DNA of 64,000 nt, taken from NCBI GenBank assembly GCA_021805565.1, contig JAJZFA010000054.1, positions 1 to 64,000 of the forward strand. Direction: 5' to 3'. This document shows, one piece after another, positions 1-7,686 of the stretch. This DNA comes from Pseudomonadota bacterium. Lineage in GTDB: Bacteria > Pseudomonadota > Alphaproteobacteria > Acetobacterales > Acetobacteraceae. The notes beneath the pieces are model-generated. The model had not been told where the DNA came from. It searched no databases and saw only the letters and a program-made list of their open reading frames with translations. A program made the position numbers and the translations under genes. Every line of letters begins with the position of its first letter. Position 1 is the first letter of the stretch.

Positions 1-223
1 AGCTTCAAGCTCGGCACGGTTCGGTTCGGAGAGGGACGATGGCGGCGGCACATCATGCAAAGAGTCCAGGCCGGCGAATCGGAGCAAGCAAAAAATGCAC
101 CCCGGCCCACGGTTTTGCCCCTTTTACCTAGCGCGGTTCTTGCGCGAAGGAAAACCGCGCCGCCATTGCGCGCGGCGGCGAACCGGCGGAGCATCGACCG
201 CACGCTTGCAGGGAATCGCCGGA
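1..223. other. 5' edge, no gene assigned
   Basis: No reading frame here carries recognisable protein sequence. Open frames cross the region, but they are out of register with the monooxygenase that starts at 224 and look like GC-driven shadows. The stretch presumably holds the promoter of that gene, or the end of a gene outside the window. Confidence 0.4.
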
Positions 224-1177
224 ATGGCACGCACCATCGCCGTTGGCATCGGAATCATGGACTACCCGTTTCAGACATCGGACGGATTCTGGCGCTGGGT
301 CGATCTGTGCGAGCAAGGTGGCCTCGATTCAATCTGGCAGACCGATCGCATCGTCAGCCGGACACCGGTGCTGGAGTGCATGACGATGCTCGCCGCCGTC
401 GCCGGGCGCACGCGGCGCATCAAGTTCGGGGTCAATGTCGTTTCGGTCGCCTTGCGCGAACCGGTGCTGCTGGCCAAGCAATGCGCCACCATCGACGTAT
501 TGTCCGGCGGGCGGCTGTTGCCCGGCTTCGGCATCGGCAGCCCGCTGGGGGCGGAATGGGCGGCAATGCATATCGACACCGCCACGCGGGGCCGCAAAAC
601 CGATGAGGCACTGGAGATTATCGCTCGCCTGTGGGCCGGTGAGGCACTGGACTACGACGGGCGGCATTTCAAGCTGACGAAAGCGTCGATCGCGCCGCTG
701 CCGGTGCAGCCGGACCTGCCGATGTGGATCGGCGGTTCGTCCCCCGCCGCCATCCGGCGCACCGCCCGCGTCGGCACCGGCTGGCAGGCGGGCGCGGAGA
801 CGCCGGACGCGGTCGGTGCGGCGATCGCCGGCATCAAGGCCGCGCTGCCCGCCGCCGGCCGCACGATCGACGACGATCATTACGGCGCGGCCTTCGCGTT
901 CCGGTTCGGCGGACCCGACGATCCGGGCGTGGCAAAAGCGATGGACCAGTATCGCGCCCGCACCGGACGCGATCCGGCCAGCCTGTTCGCGATCGGCGAC
1001 GCTGCGGCGATCGTCCGGCGGCTAACCGCTTATATCGAGGCCGGCGCGTCCAAATTCATTCTGCGTCCGATCGCCGCCGGCGACGACGACATGATTGGCC
1101 AAACCAAACGGCTGGTGGAGGACGTCCTGCCGCGGGTCGCCGTCCTGTGGCCGAAACAACGGAAAATCCCCGCCTAG
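224..1177 (+). CDS. LLM class flavin-dependent oxidoreductase
   Basis: The 317-aa protein fits the luciferase-like monooxygenase (bacterial luciferase/F420-dependent reductase) superfamily. It has an early VGIGIMDYPF strand, a middle segment reading SGGRLLPGFGIGSPLGAE that matches the family's GR..LG.G.G..P.E signature, and a later LPMWIGGSSPAAIRR segment. Such enzymes use reduced FMN or F420 to oxidise small substrates; the substrate cannot be read here. The frame is open further upstream, but family similarity starts at the ATG at 224, after a purine-rich AGGGAA at 209-214. It is followed after 25 nt by a CoA-transferase and then a CitE-like lyase, all on the same strand, which suggests a small catabolic operon. 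Confidence 0.85.
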   Translation: MARTIAVGIGIMDYPFQTSDGFWRWVDLCEQGGLDSIWQTDRIVSRTPVLECMTMLAAVAGRTRRIKFGVNVVSVALREPVLLAKQCATIDVLSGGRLLPGFGIGSPLGAEWAAMHIDTATRGRKTDEALEIIARLWAGEALDYDGRHFKLTKASIAPLPVQPDLPMWIGGSSPAAIRRTARVGTGWQAGAETPDAVGAAIAGIKAALPAAGRTIDDDHYGAAFAFRFGGPDDPGVAKAMDQYRARTGRDPASLFAIGDAAAIVRRLTAYIEAGASKFILRPIAAGDDDMIGQTKRLVEDVLPRVAVLWPKQRKIPA

Positions 1178-1202
1178 GCAGCACTCAGGACACGCCCGGA
1201 TC

Positions 1203-2477
1203 ATGATTCCGCACATTGAATTCGACCCGGCCGCCCCGGCGCCGCTGGACGGCATCCGCGTCGTCGATATCTCCCGCCTCGTCGCCGGCAATATGGTCAG
1301 CCTGCAACTCGCCGATCACGGCGCCGAGGTCATCAAGATCGAGGATCCGAAAACCGGCGATCCGCTGCGCGCCTGGCGGGTCAAGGGATTGTCGCTGCAC
1401 TGGAAGGTCTATGCCCGTAACAAAAAAAGCGTGGCGATGGACCTGCGCCCGCAAGCGGGCCGCGACGCGCTGCTGGACCTGTTGGCCACCAGCCAGGTGC
1501 TGATCGAAAACTACCGTCCCGGCACGCTGGAAGCGATGGGTCTGGGGCCCGATGTGCTGCATGCGCGCAATCCGTCGTTGGTTATCGTGCGGATCACCGG
1601 GTTCGGCCAGGACGGACCGTATCGAGACCGGCCCGGCTTCGGCACGCTGGTCGAGGCGATGTCGGGCTTCGCGGCGAAAAACGGCTACGGCGATCGCCCG
1701 CCGGTATTGCCGCCGCTGGCGCTGGCCGACATGGTATCGGGCCTGTACGGCGCCTATGCGGTCATGGTCGCGCTGCGGGTCGCCGAACGGAGCGGGCGCG
1801 GGCAGGTCATCGACCTGCCGCTGCTGGAACCGATGATTTCCGTCCTCGGCCCCGATGCGGCGATGTATCGCGTGTCCGGCGAAAAGCCCCAGCGCACCGG
1901 CAGCCGGTCGCTGACCACATCGCCGCGCAACGTCTATGGCACCGCCGATGGCCGCTTTATCGCGATCTCGGCGTCCATTCAGGCGATGGCCGAACGGCTG
2001 TTCCGGGCGATCGGGCGGACCGATGCGATCGAGGACCCGCGTTTCCGGACGAATACCGATCGCGTCCGCAACATCGGCGCCTGCGACGCCATCGTGGCCG
2101 GCTGGATCGCCGAACGCACGCTGACGGACGCCATGGCGGTGTTCGAGGCAGCCGACGTCACCGCCACACCGATCTTCGACATCGATCAATTGCTCGACGA
2201 CCCCCATGTCCAGGCGCGCGGGGTCATCGTCGAAGTGCCCGACGACGAAGCCGGTTCGGTGCTGATGCACAATGTTATACCGCGCCTGTCGGACACGCCG
2301 GGGCGGTTGCGGTCCCCCGCCCCCACGTTGGGCCAGCACACGCACGCCGTCTTGCAATCCATCGGGTACGATCCCGCCCGGTTGGCCGCGCTGGCCGCCG
2401 CGGGCGCGATCGAGGGCAGCATCGGCGATGAGTGCGCCAGCACGCCGATAAAGCTGACCGCACAAACAAAAACCTAG
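1203..2477 (+). CDS. CaiB/BaiF (class III) CoA-transferase
   Basis: The 424-aa protein has the class III CoA-transferase layout. It begins LDGIRVVDISRLVAGN, followed by LADHGAEVIKIEDPKTGDPLR, the LIENYRPGTLEAMGLG segment and the ITGFGQDGPYRDRPGF block typical of the family. These enzymes move CoA between carboxylic acids through an aspartyl-CoA thioester. The ATG at 1203 is preferred because the family similarity starts there. An unusual point is the C-terminus: after the normal ending near AALAAAGAI, the last 20 or so residues (EGSIGDECASTPIKLTAQTK) are translated from a dispersed DNA repeat, and the TAG stop forms part of the repeat's hairpin region. The downstream CitE-like lyase suggests the pair handles an acyl-CoA such as a malyl- or citramalyl-CoA; that substrate is inference. 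Confidence 0.9.
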   Translation: MIPHIEFDPAAPAPLDGIRVVDISRLVAGNMVSLQLADHGAEVIKIEDPKTGDPLRAWRVKGLSLHWKVYARNKKSVAMDLRPQAGRDALLDLLATSQVLIENYRPGTLEAMGLGPDVLHARNPSLVIVRITGFGQDGPYRDRPGFGTLVEAMSGFAAKNGYGDRPPVLPPLALADMVSGLYGAYAVMVALRVAERSGRGQVIDLPLLEPMISVLGPDAAMYRVSGEKPQRTGSRSLTTSPRNVYGTADGRFIAISASIQAMAERLFRAIGRTDAIEDPRFRTNTDRVRNIGACDAIVAGWIAERTLTDAMAVFEAADVTATPIFDIDQLLDDPHVQARGVIVEVPDDEAGSVLMHNVIPRLSDTPGRLRSPAPTLGQHTHAVLQSIGYDPARLAALAAAGAIEGSIGDECASTPIKLTAQTKT

Positions 2478-2523
2478 GGCATGTCCGGCGCCCCCATCCG
2501 GTGCGATACGTGCCGGACATGCC
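2415..2523 (+). repeat. Dispersed ~110-bp repeat family A, copy 1
   Basis: This copy has a conserved core of about 60-65 bp starting GGCAGCATCGG and including CACGCCGATAAAGCTG. It is followed by a hairpin with perfect 12-bp arms, GGCATGTCCGGC (2478-2489) and GCCGGACATGCC (2512-2523), and a 22-nt loop. The core also holds a small GTGC-NNNN-GCAC hairpin. Near-identical sequence occurs at 24899-25003 (same strand) and 39679-39789 (opposite strand). This copy overlaps the 3' end of the CoA-transferase gene and ends just before the AAGGAGGG ribosome-binding site of the next gene. Confidence 0.9.
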
Positions 2524-2539
2524 ATAAGGAGGGTTGACG

Positions 2540-3433
2540 ATGCGCGACGATCTGCCGGTCTGGCGCTCCCTGATGTTCGTTCCAGTCACGTCGGACAAAT
2601 TCGTCCGCACCGCGGCGGATCGCGGCGCGGACGCGATTATCCTGGACCTGGAGGACGCGGTCGCGCCGTCGATGAAAGACCATGCGCGCACGCTGATCGC
2701 CGGGGCTGTTCCCCAGGTTTCGCGCAACGGGGCGGACGTGGCGGTGCGGGTGAACCGGCCCTGGCGGATGCTGGTGCGCGATCTGGAAGCGGCGGTTATT
2801 CCCGACGTGGCCGCGCTGATGCTGACCAAGGTGGACAGTGCGGAACACGTCCAGGCCTGCGCCGATATCGTTGCGGAGCTTGAGGCGGAACGCGGGTTGC
2901 CGGCGGGCGCGATACAATTCCTGGTGCTCGTGGAAAACGCGGCCGGGTTTTTCCGGATCGAACAGATCGCCAAGGCACATCCCAGGATCGTGGGATTAAG
3001 CCTGGGATCGGAGGATTTCGCCGCCGACGTGGGCATGGAGTCCGGCCCCGAGGGATTGTTCTATCCCAAGCAGCAGGCGGTCTTCGCTGCCCGTTCGGCT
3101 GGCATTTTACCGATGGGGTTCGTTGGCTCGATCGCCGATTTCCGCGACCAGGATGCCTTTCGCGCCATCGTGCGGCGGTCGCGACGGCTGGGCTTCATGT
3201 GCGCCAGCGCGGTGCATCCGTTGCAGGTTTCGGTGCTGAACGAGGAATTTTCGCCCAGTGCGGCCGACGTGGAACGGGCGGAGCGGATGATCGCGGCTTA
3301 TAACGCGGCCTATGCCGCCGGGCTGGGCGCGGTACAATTCGAAGGGGCGATGATCGACGTTCCGGTCGTGGAGCGGGCACGATCCGTGGTGCGACGCGCG
3401 GCCGCACTGCGCCGGCCGCCCGCCAGCCGGTAA
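2540..3433 (+). CDS. HpcH/HpaI aldolase/citrate lyase family protein (CitE-like)
   Basis: The 297-aa protein carries CitE-family features. SLMFVPVTSDKFVRTAADRG is the N-terminal strand, LDLEDAVAPSMKDHAR contains the metal-coordinating acidic residues, VRVNRPWRMLVRDL follows, and IVGLSLGSEDFAADVG closes the active site. Family members cleave beta-hydroxyacyl-CoA thioesters such as malyl-CoA or citramalyl-CoA with Mg2+. The ATG at 2540 is chosen over a TTG at 2534 because the strong AAGGAGGG at 2526-2533 is 6 nt from the ATG but abuts the TTG. It follows the CoA-transferase after a repeat-derived hairpin, so the two may be co-transcribed with attenuation between them (inference). Confidence 0.9.
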   Translation: MRDDLPVWRSLMFVPVTSDKFVRTAADRGADAIILDLEDAVAPSMKDHARTLIAGAVPQVSRNGADVAVRVNRPWRMLVRDLEAAVIPDVAALMLTKVDSAEHVQACADIVAELEAERGLPAGAIQFLVLVENAAGFFRIEQIAKAHPRIVGLSLGSEDFAADVGMESGPEGLFYPKQQAVFAARSAGILPMGFVGSIADFRDQDAFRAIVRRSRRLGFMCASAVHPLQVSVLNEEFSPSAADVERAERMIAAYNAAYAAGLGAVQFEGAMIDVPVVERARSVVRRAAALRRPPASR

Positions 3434-3526
3434 ATCGCCTTGGGCGGCCTGGAAATCGTGACAGCGCGCTGGCCATGATCTGGTTCGACGCCCATAGGGT
3501 GGCGCCAGCGATCCGACACCACGTCG
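3434..3526. other. Convergent intergenic gap
   Basis: A 93-bp gap separates the 3' ends of the CitE-like gene and the DEAD-box helicase gene. No obvious hairpin with a T-run was seen. Confidence 0.4.
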
Positions 3527-5176
3527 TCAGCCGGTTCGTTTCACCCGGACGCGCGGCCCGGCCGGCCGGGGACGGAACGGCCGAGCGGGCATCGGGCCGT
3601 CGCCCGAGGGGGTGATTCGCGGTTCATGCGGGGGAAGATCGGCCGTCGCGGCGGCGAACGCGGCACTGGTTGTCCGGGCGATTTCGAACCGTGTGTCGGT
3701 GTCGAAAATCCGGATACCGCCAATGTCCCGCTTTGTTATCCCGCCCAAACGGCACAGCAGCGGCACGATCCATTTCGGGTCCGCCCGGTTATTGCGGCCG
3801 ACCGAAATCCGGAACTGCACGAAGTCCCCGGCGGGCACCGCGGCCACACGCGGCGTTTCGCGCGGCGCGGCGGGCGGCGGTGCCGCGCTGATTGCTTCCG
3901 GCATGGGCAACTGGCGGCGATACAGCCGCAACAGCGCCGCGGCGACGGCCACCGGATCGAGCGCGGCCAACAGCGCCTCGGCATCCGCCCGCTCCGTCCC
4001 ATCCGGAGGGTCCAGCATCGGGTCGGTCAGCAGCCGGTCGCGGTCGCGGCTCATGATATCGCCGGCGTCCGGTGCGCCAGACCACGCCACCCGCACCCTG
4101 GCGGCGTTACTGACCTGCTCCGCCCGGCGGCGCTTGGCATAGGGCACGATCAGCACCGACACACCCTTGCGCCCTGCCCGCCCGGTGCGCCCGCTGCGGT
4201 GCAGCAGCGTTTCGGGGTTGGTTGGCAGATCGGCATGCACCACCAGGTCCAGCGCCGGCAGGTCCAGGCCGCGCGCAGCGACATCGGTGCAGACGCCGAC
4301 GCGGGCGCGTCCCGACCGCAGCGCATCCAGCGCCGTGGTGCGTTCGTGCTGGCTCAGTTCGCCCGACAGCATCACCGCCGCGAAGCCGCGCCGCAGCAAA
4401 GACTGGTGCAGGCGGCGGGTGGAATCGCGGGTGGCGCAAAACACCAGCGCGCCGGGCGCTTCATACCAGCGCAAAATGTTGACCAGCGCGCCGTCGGTTT
4501 CGTGCCCCGCGACGGCGATGCCCCGGTATTCGATATCGTCGTGCGGCTGGCTGCGATCGATCGTGTCGATACGCAAGGCATCGCGCTGGTATTTGCGCGC
4601 GAGTTTGGCGATGTCGTGCGGAATGGTGGCCGAGAACAGCAGCGTGCGCCGTTCGGATGGCGCGGCTTGCAGGATGAATTCCAGTTCGTCCTGGAAGCCG
4701 AGGTCCAGCATCTCATCGGCTTCGTCCAGCACCACGACTTTCAGCGCCGACAAGTCCAGGTTGCCGCGCCGCAAATGGTCGCCCAGCCGGCCCGGCGTGC
4801 CGACGACGATGTGGCAGCCGGCCGACAGCGCCCGTGCTTCGCGGCGTATGTCCATGCCGCCGACGCACGATGCAATACGGGCGCCGGCATACAGCCAGGC
4901 CAGTTCGGCCTGCACCTGCAACGCCAGTTCGCGCGTCGGGGCGATCGCGATGGCAATGGGCGCGTTCGGTGGGGGCAGCGCGCCGTCCGGCATCAATGTG
5001 GATGCCGCGGCCAGCCCGAATGCGACGGTTTTGCCGGAACCGGTGCGGGCCGACACCAGCAAATCGCGGCCGGTGGCCTCCGGTTGCAGCACGGCCGACT
5101 GCACTTCGGTGGGTTCGAGATAGCCGCGCGCGAGAAGCGCCGCGTCGAGCGCCGGATGGACGGAGGGGAATGTCAT
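3527..5176 (-). CDS. DEAD-box ATP-dependent RNA helicase
   Basis: The 549-aa protein contains the full DEAD-box motif set: Q-motif region near residues 20-30, Walker A ARTGSGKT (43-50), PTRELALQV, GTPGRLGDHL, DEADEMLD, SATIP, a helicase C-terminal domain with TDVAARGLDLP, and HRSGRTGRAG. A C-terminal region with FRISVGRNNRADPKWIVPLL and GGIRIFDTDTRFEI resembles the DbpA-type RNA-binding domain, which in E. coli DbpA targets 23S rRNA. A role in ribosome assembly or RNA remodelling is likely. It is transcribed away from the 191-aa gene at 5304, with 127 bp between the starts. DeaD, CsdA or DbpA could be the closest named homologue, so no symbol is given. Confidence 0.95.
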   Translation of the reverse strand: MTFPSVHPALDAALLARGYLEPTEVQSAVLQPEATGRDLLVSARTGSGKTVAFGLAAASTLMPDGALPPPNAPIAIAIAPTRELALQVQAELAWLYAGARIASCVGGMDIRREARALSAGCHIVVGTPGRLGDHLRRGNLDLSALKVVVLDEADEMLDLGFQDELEFILQAAPSERRTLLFSATIPHDIAKLARKYQRDALRIDTIDRSQPHDDIEYRGIAVAGHETDGALVNILRWYEAPGALVFCATRDSTRRLHQSLLRRGFAAVMLSGELSQHERTTALDALRSGRARVGVCTDVAARGLDLPALDLVVHADLPTNPETLLHRSGRTGRAGRKGVSVLIVPYAKRRRAEQVSNAARVRVAWSGAPDAGDIMSRDRDRLLTDPMLDPPDGTERADAEALLAALDPVAVAAALLRLYRRQLPMPEAISAAPPPAAPRETPRVAAVPAGDFVQFRISVGRNNRADPKWIVPLLCRLGGITKRDIGGIRIFDTDTRFEIARTTSAAFAAATADLPPHEPRITPSGDGPMPARPFRPRPAGPRVRVKRTG

Positions 5177-5303
5177 GCGCGGGACTTAGGCCGATTGTCC
5201 GGGGAGCGCCAGCTTTGGGGTGGGTGGTGGGCGTGCGGCGCCAAACCGCTTGATCGCGCTCGCAGAGTCTTCGCTTGTTGGATAGAAAAGTAAGTGGCGT
5301 ACC

Positions 5304-5879
5304 ATGACGGAGCCAGGAGATCGTCGATTGTCGCAATCCGATAAGATTGGGGTCGCTAAGACCAGGGTTGCCATGGCGTTTGATGAGTATCGAAGGAAAC
5401 ACGGCCCGGCACGTCATCCCCGAGGAACGCAAATCGGCGATTTGACGGTCCCGATGACCCCGGCAGACAGCCTGTCGGAGCTGGCGGACGGCACGAACAA
5501 TGCCAATTCTGGCCAGCCGGGGCCGGTGCTCGCCGTGGATTGGCAATCAGGCGATTTACGCCTTTGGGTCGTGCGAACAGACGACGTCGTACATGCGCCG
5601 GAACTATGCGCGTTCGGCTCCAAGCGCGTTGCCGGCGTCGTAAAGCACACGAACCTTACGGGCCCGGCCTATGCCGCTGGCGAGGCGGTATTCGCGGGGC
5701 AAGCTCGGATCGTGGTGAACGGCTGGTCGGGACGCTATCCCGTGCGCTCAAAAGAGGCCATGGTCGCGATCGAGACGGCATTCAAACAGTCAGGCTACGA
5801 TGTCTGGAGCACTGGTTGGGATTCAGACACCAGAACGGGTGTGCGGTTCGGCACCGTTTCGCCAAGGAGAGTAACGTAG
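5304..5879 (+). CDS. Protein of unknown function upstream of a metallopeptidase
   Basis: I do not recognise this 191-aa protein. The N-terminal ~45 residues are charged and look unstructured. The remainder is a compact domain with PVLAVDWQSGDLRLWVVRTD, a Trp/Gly-rich middle and SGYDVWSTGWDSDTRTGVRF near the end. No signal peptide or membrane segment is visible. No good ribosome-binding site precedes the ATG at 5304; an internal ATG at 5374 after a CAGGG is an alternative start. The stop codon is 4 nt from the start of the HTH-metallopeptidase gene, so the two form a two-gene unit. Base composition looks less GC-rich than the flanking genes by eye, which suggests transfer. Possibly a substrate, partner or toxin of the peptidase (inference). 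Confidence 0.6.
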   Translation: MTEPGDRRLSQSDKIGVAKTRVAMAFDEYRRKHGPARHPRGTQIGDLTVPMTPADSLSELADGTNNANSGQPGPVLAVDWQSGDLRLWVVRTDDVVHAPELCAFGSKRVAGVVKHTNLTGPAYAAGEAVFAGQARIVVNGWSGRYPVRSKEAMVAIETAFKQSGYDVWSTGWDSDTRTGVRFGTVSPRRVT

Positions 5880-5883
5880 GAAA

Positions 5884-7329
5884 ATGCCAGAGATCGATCC
5901 AGCCGCGATGGCCGCAAACGCCGCGAGATACCAGGATCTCGATGGAGAACCTTGGAACGGTCTATTCGTGCGCAGTCAGGTACAGGTCACGTTCGATTCG
6001 CCTCAGGCGACCGGCCACCGGATGACACCTTTCGAGGTGGCCCATGCCTATGGCAAGGAAGCACTGGCAAAGATCGTAGAAGATGGCGGCTTTCCCATCG
6101 TCCGGTCAACCGGCGAGCCTGCACATACGTTAAAGCGCCAACGCAAGACACTTGGCCTGACCATCGCGCAGGTCGCCAAGGAGAGCGGGATGCCCGAAGC
6201 CGCGGTGATCGCCGGGGAAACCGCGGGCATGCTTAACCCGGTTCGCGATTTGGAGCGTCTAGCGCAGCAATTGGGTTTGGATGAGCGCAGGATCGGCCTT
6301 GAGCTAGAGACCGGCGGCGCCGGTGAACTGGGCACCCGGTTGAAGCGGTGTATGCATCCAAAAGATAAATCTTCAATCGCTCTTTCCCCGCCAACTGTGC
6401 TCAAGCTAGCGGAAGCGGCTTGGGTTATCGCAAGACAGGCAGAGTTCGAGACACTGTCGTCGCCTGGGCTAAGCAGCGAACCAGCAACCAGGCCCCCCGC
6501 CGAACCGTTGTTTCCCGGCCCCGCCTGGAAGCAAGGCTATGACCTTGCGCACCGCACGCGCGACCTCTTCGGGCTTGATAGCGAAGCACCTGTGCCAAGC
6601 GTTCGCTCATTACTGAGCGAGCAAAACGCAATCCCGTTGCTGACCCTGGAAATGGGCACAAACGTCGCGGGGGCGACTCTCGCGAACGGCCGCGACCGTG
6701 GAATAGTGGTCAACGCCGCGGGGCCTAATCAGAATGTTTGGGTCAGGCGAACAACCGCAGCCCACGAACTGTGTCACTTGCTTTGGGATCTGGACGAAAA
6801 TCTGGATCGCCTGCGGGTCGACTCTTACGATTTTCTGGAAGCGGGGTTCCGCTCTCATCCGTCGGATCGGATCGAGCAGCGCGCCAACGCGTTTGCCGTG
6901 GAGTTTCTTGCGCCCCAGCGCGGTATTTTGCGTCTGGTGAAAGCGGCCACCTCCCGCGAGGAGGCACTATCGCGGATAAGTCATTACTATGGAATAAGTA
7001 TATCGGCCGCGAGCTATCATCTTGACAATGCCAACCCCGGCAACCCCGCCCTGTATAATGAGGCCCGCCTAAGCGCTCAACCAGGTAACGATTGGCGGGT
7101 CGCCGAGGACTTCGATCTGGATTTCTTTCCCATGATGTCGACACCCTATGCGCGCAGGGGACGGTTTGCACAACTTGTGGCTCATGCCGTTGAAGCAGGT
7201 CGCCTTACCCCTGATTCGGGTGCGCTGCTGCTGGCCGTACCGCTAGAGGAGTTCAAGCAGGGCTTGGACGGTCTTCTGCAACTTGGCCGACGGAAGCTTG
7301 ACTCGACGCGGGTCGAATTGCTGGATTAA
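5884..7329 (+). CDS. HTH (XRE-like) / ImmA-IrrE family metallo-endopeptidase
   Basis: The 481-aa protein has a helix-turn-helix at about residues 80-140 (LKRQRKTLGLTIAQVAKESG, then ERLAQQLGLDERRIGLE). A COG2856/ImmA-IrrE zinc peptidase domain follows at about residues 210-400. The zinc motif HExxH is visible as AAHELCHLLWDL near residue 300, and a downstream acidic ligand lies in EQRANAFAVEFLAP, both standard for the family. Relatives cleave phage or mobile-element repressors (ImmA), act in the DNA-damage response (IrrE/PprI) or serve in toxin-antitoxin-like modules. An AAGGAGAG lies 13 nt upstream, inside the end of the preceding gene. The pairing with the unknown 191-aa protein and the lower-GC codon choice suggest an acquired regulatory or defence cassette. 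Function is inferred from the domains only. Confidence 0.85.
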   Translation: MPEIDPAAMAANAARYQDLDGEPWNGLFVRSQVQVTFDSPQATGHRMTPFEVAHAYGKEALAKIVEDGGFPIVRSTGEPAHTLKRQRKTLGLTIAQVAKESGMPEAAVIAGETAGMLNPVRDLERLAQQLGLDERRIGLELETGGAGELGTRLKRCMHPKDKSSIALSPPTVLKLAEAAWVIARQAEFETLSSPGLSSEPATRPPAEPLFPGPAWKQGYDLAHRTRDLFGLDSEAPVPSVRSLLSEQNAIPLLTLEMGTNVAGATLANGRDRGIVVNAAGPNQNVWVRRTTAAHELCHLLWDLDENLDRLRVDSYDFLEAGFRSHPSDRIEQRANAFAVEFLAPQRGILRLVKAATSREEALSRISHYYGISISAASYHLDNANPGNPALYNEARLSAQPGNDWRVAEDFDLDFFPMMSTPYARRGRFAQLVAHAVEAGRLTPDSGALLLAVPLEEFKQGLDGLLQLGRRKLDSTRVELLD

Positions 7330-7686
7330 ACGCTGGAATTTCGTCCTGTACGATAATCGTGTCATCGATCCGCCTTCTGTAAGGCGCCGACACGATCCCC
7401 GGATGGTCGCCGTTGACAGAGAATTCAGACTTTCCGGAGAGGCGTTTACCGAACCAACGAATCTGGCCGTGACCTCCACGACGCAGATGATAGAGTCAAC
7501 GCCTCGTACGGTATGACAGGGGATTATCGACTGACTGAAATCGGATTGACCGACGGTGACGAGCATGGGTGGCTGCGCCAACGGAAGCAACCTGGTGGTC
7601 CGGCAGAGTGAAAAATCCATGGCCCGGGCGGGCGCCTTCGACACTGTCCGCCCCGGCAACAGCCAGGGCGGACACAATGGAAAAAC
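7330..7686. other. 357-bp convergent intergenic region
   Basis: This region separates the peptidase gene and the SDR gene, which converge. A minus-strand open frame crosses it, but I see no ribosome-binding site or family motif and do not call it. The only clear structure is the hairpin at 7645-7674. Confidence 0.5.
7645..7674. terminator. Candidate bidirectional terminator hairpin
   Basis: Perfect 9-bp arms, TGTCCGCCC (7645-7653) and GGGCGGACA (7666-7674), enclose a 12-nt loop that contains a further GGC/GCC pair. It lies between convergent genes, 13 bp past the stop of the SDR gene. There is no T-run on either strand, so intrinsic termination is uncertain. Confidence 0.45.

Noticed and set aside
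3626-5293. 555-aa open frame antisense to the DEAD-box helicase
   Set aside because: It is rich in Arg, Gln and His with no domain; this is the GC-driven shadow of the helicase gene.
7330-7677. Minus-strand frame downstream of the SDR gene as a real gene
   Set aside because: No ribosome-binding site or recognisable motif; it overlaps the end of the metallopeptidase gene.
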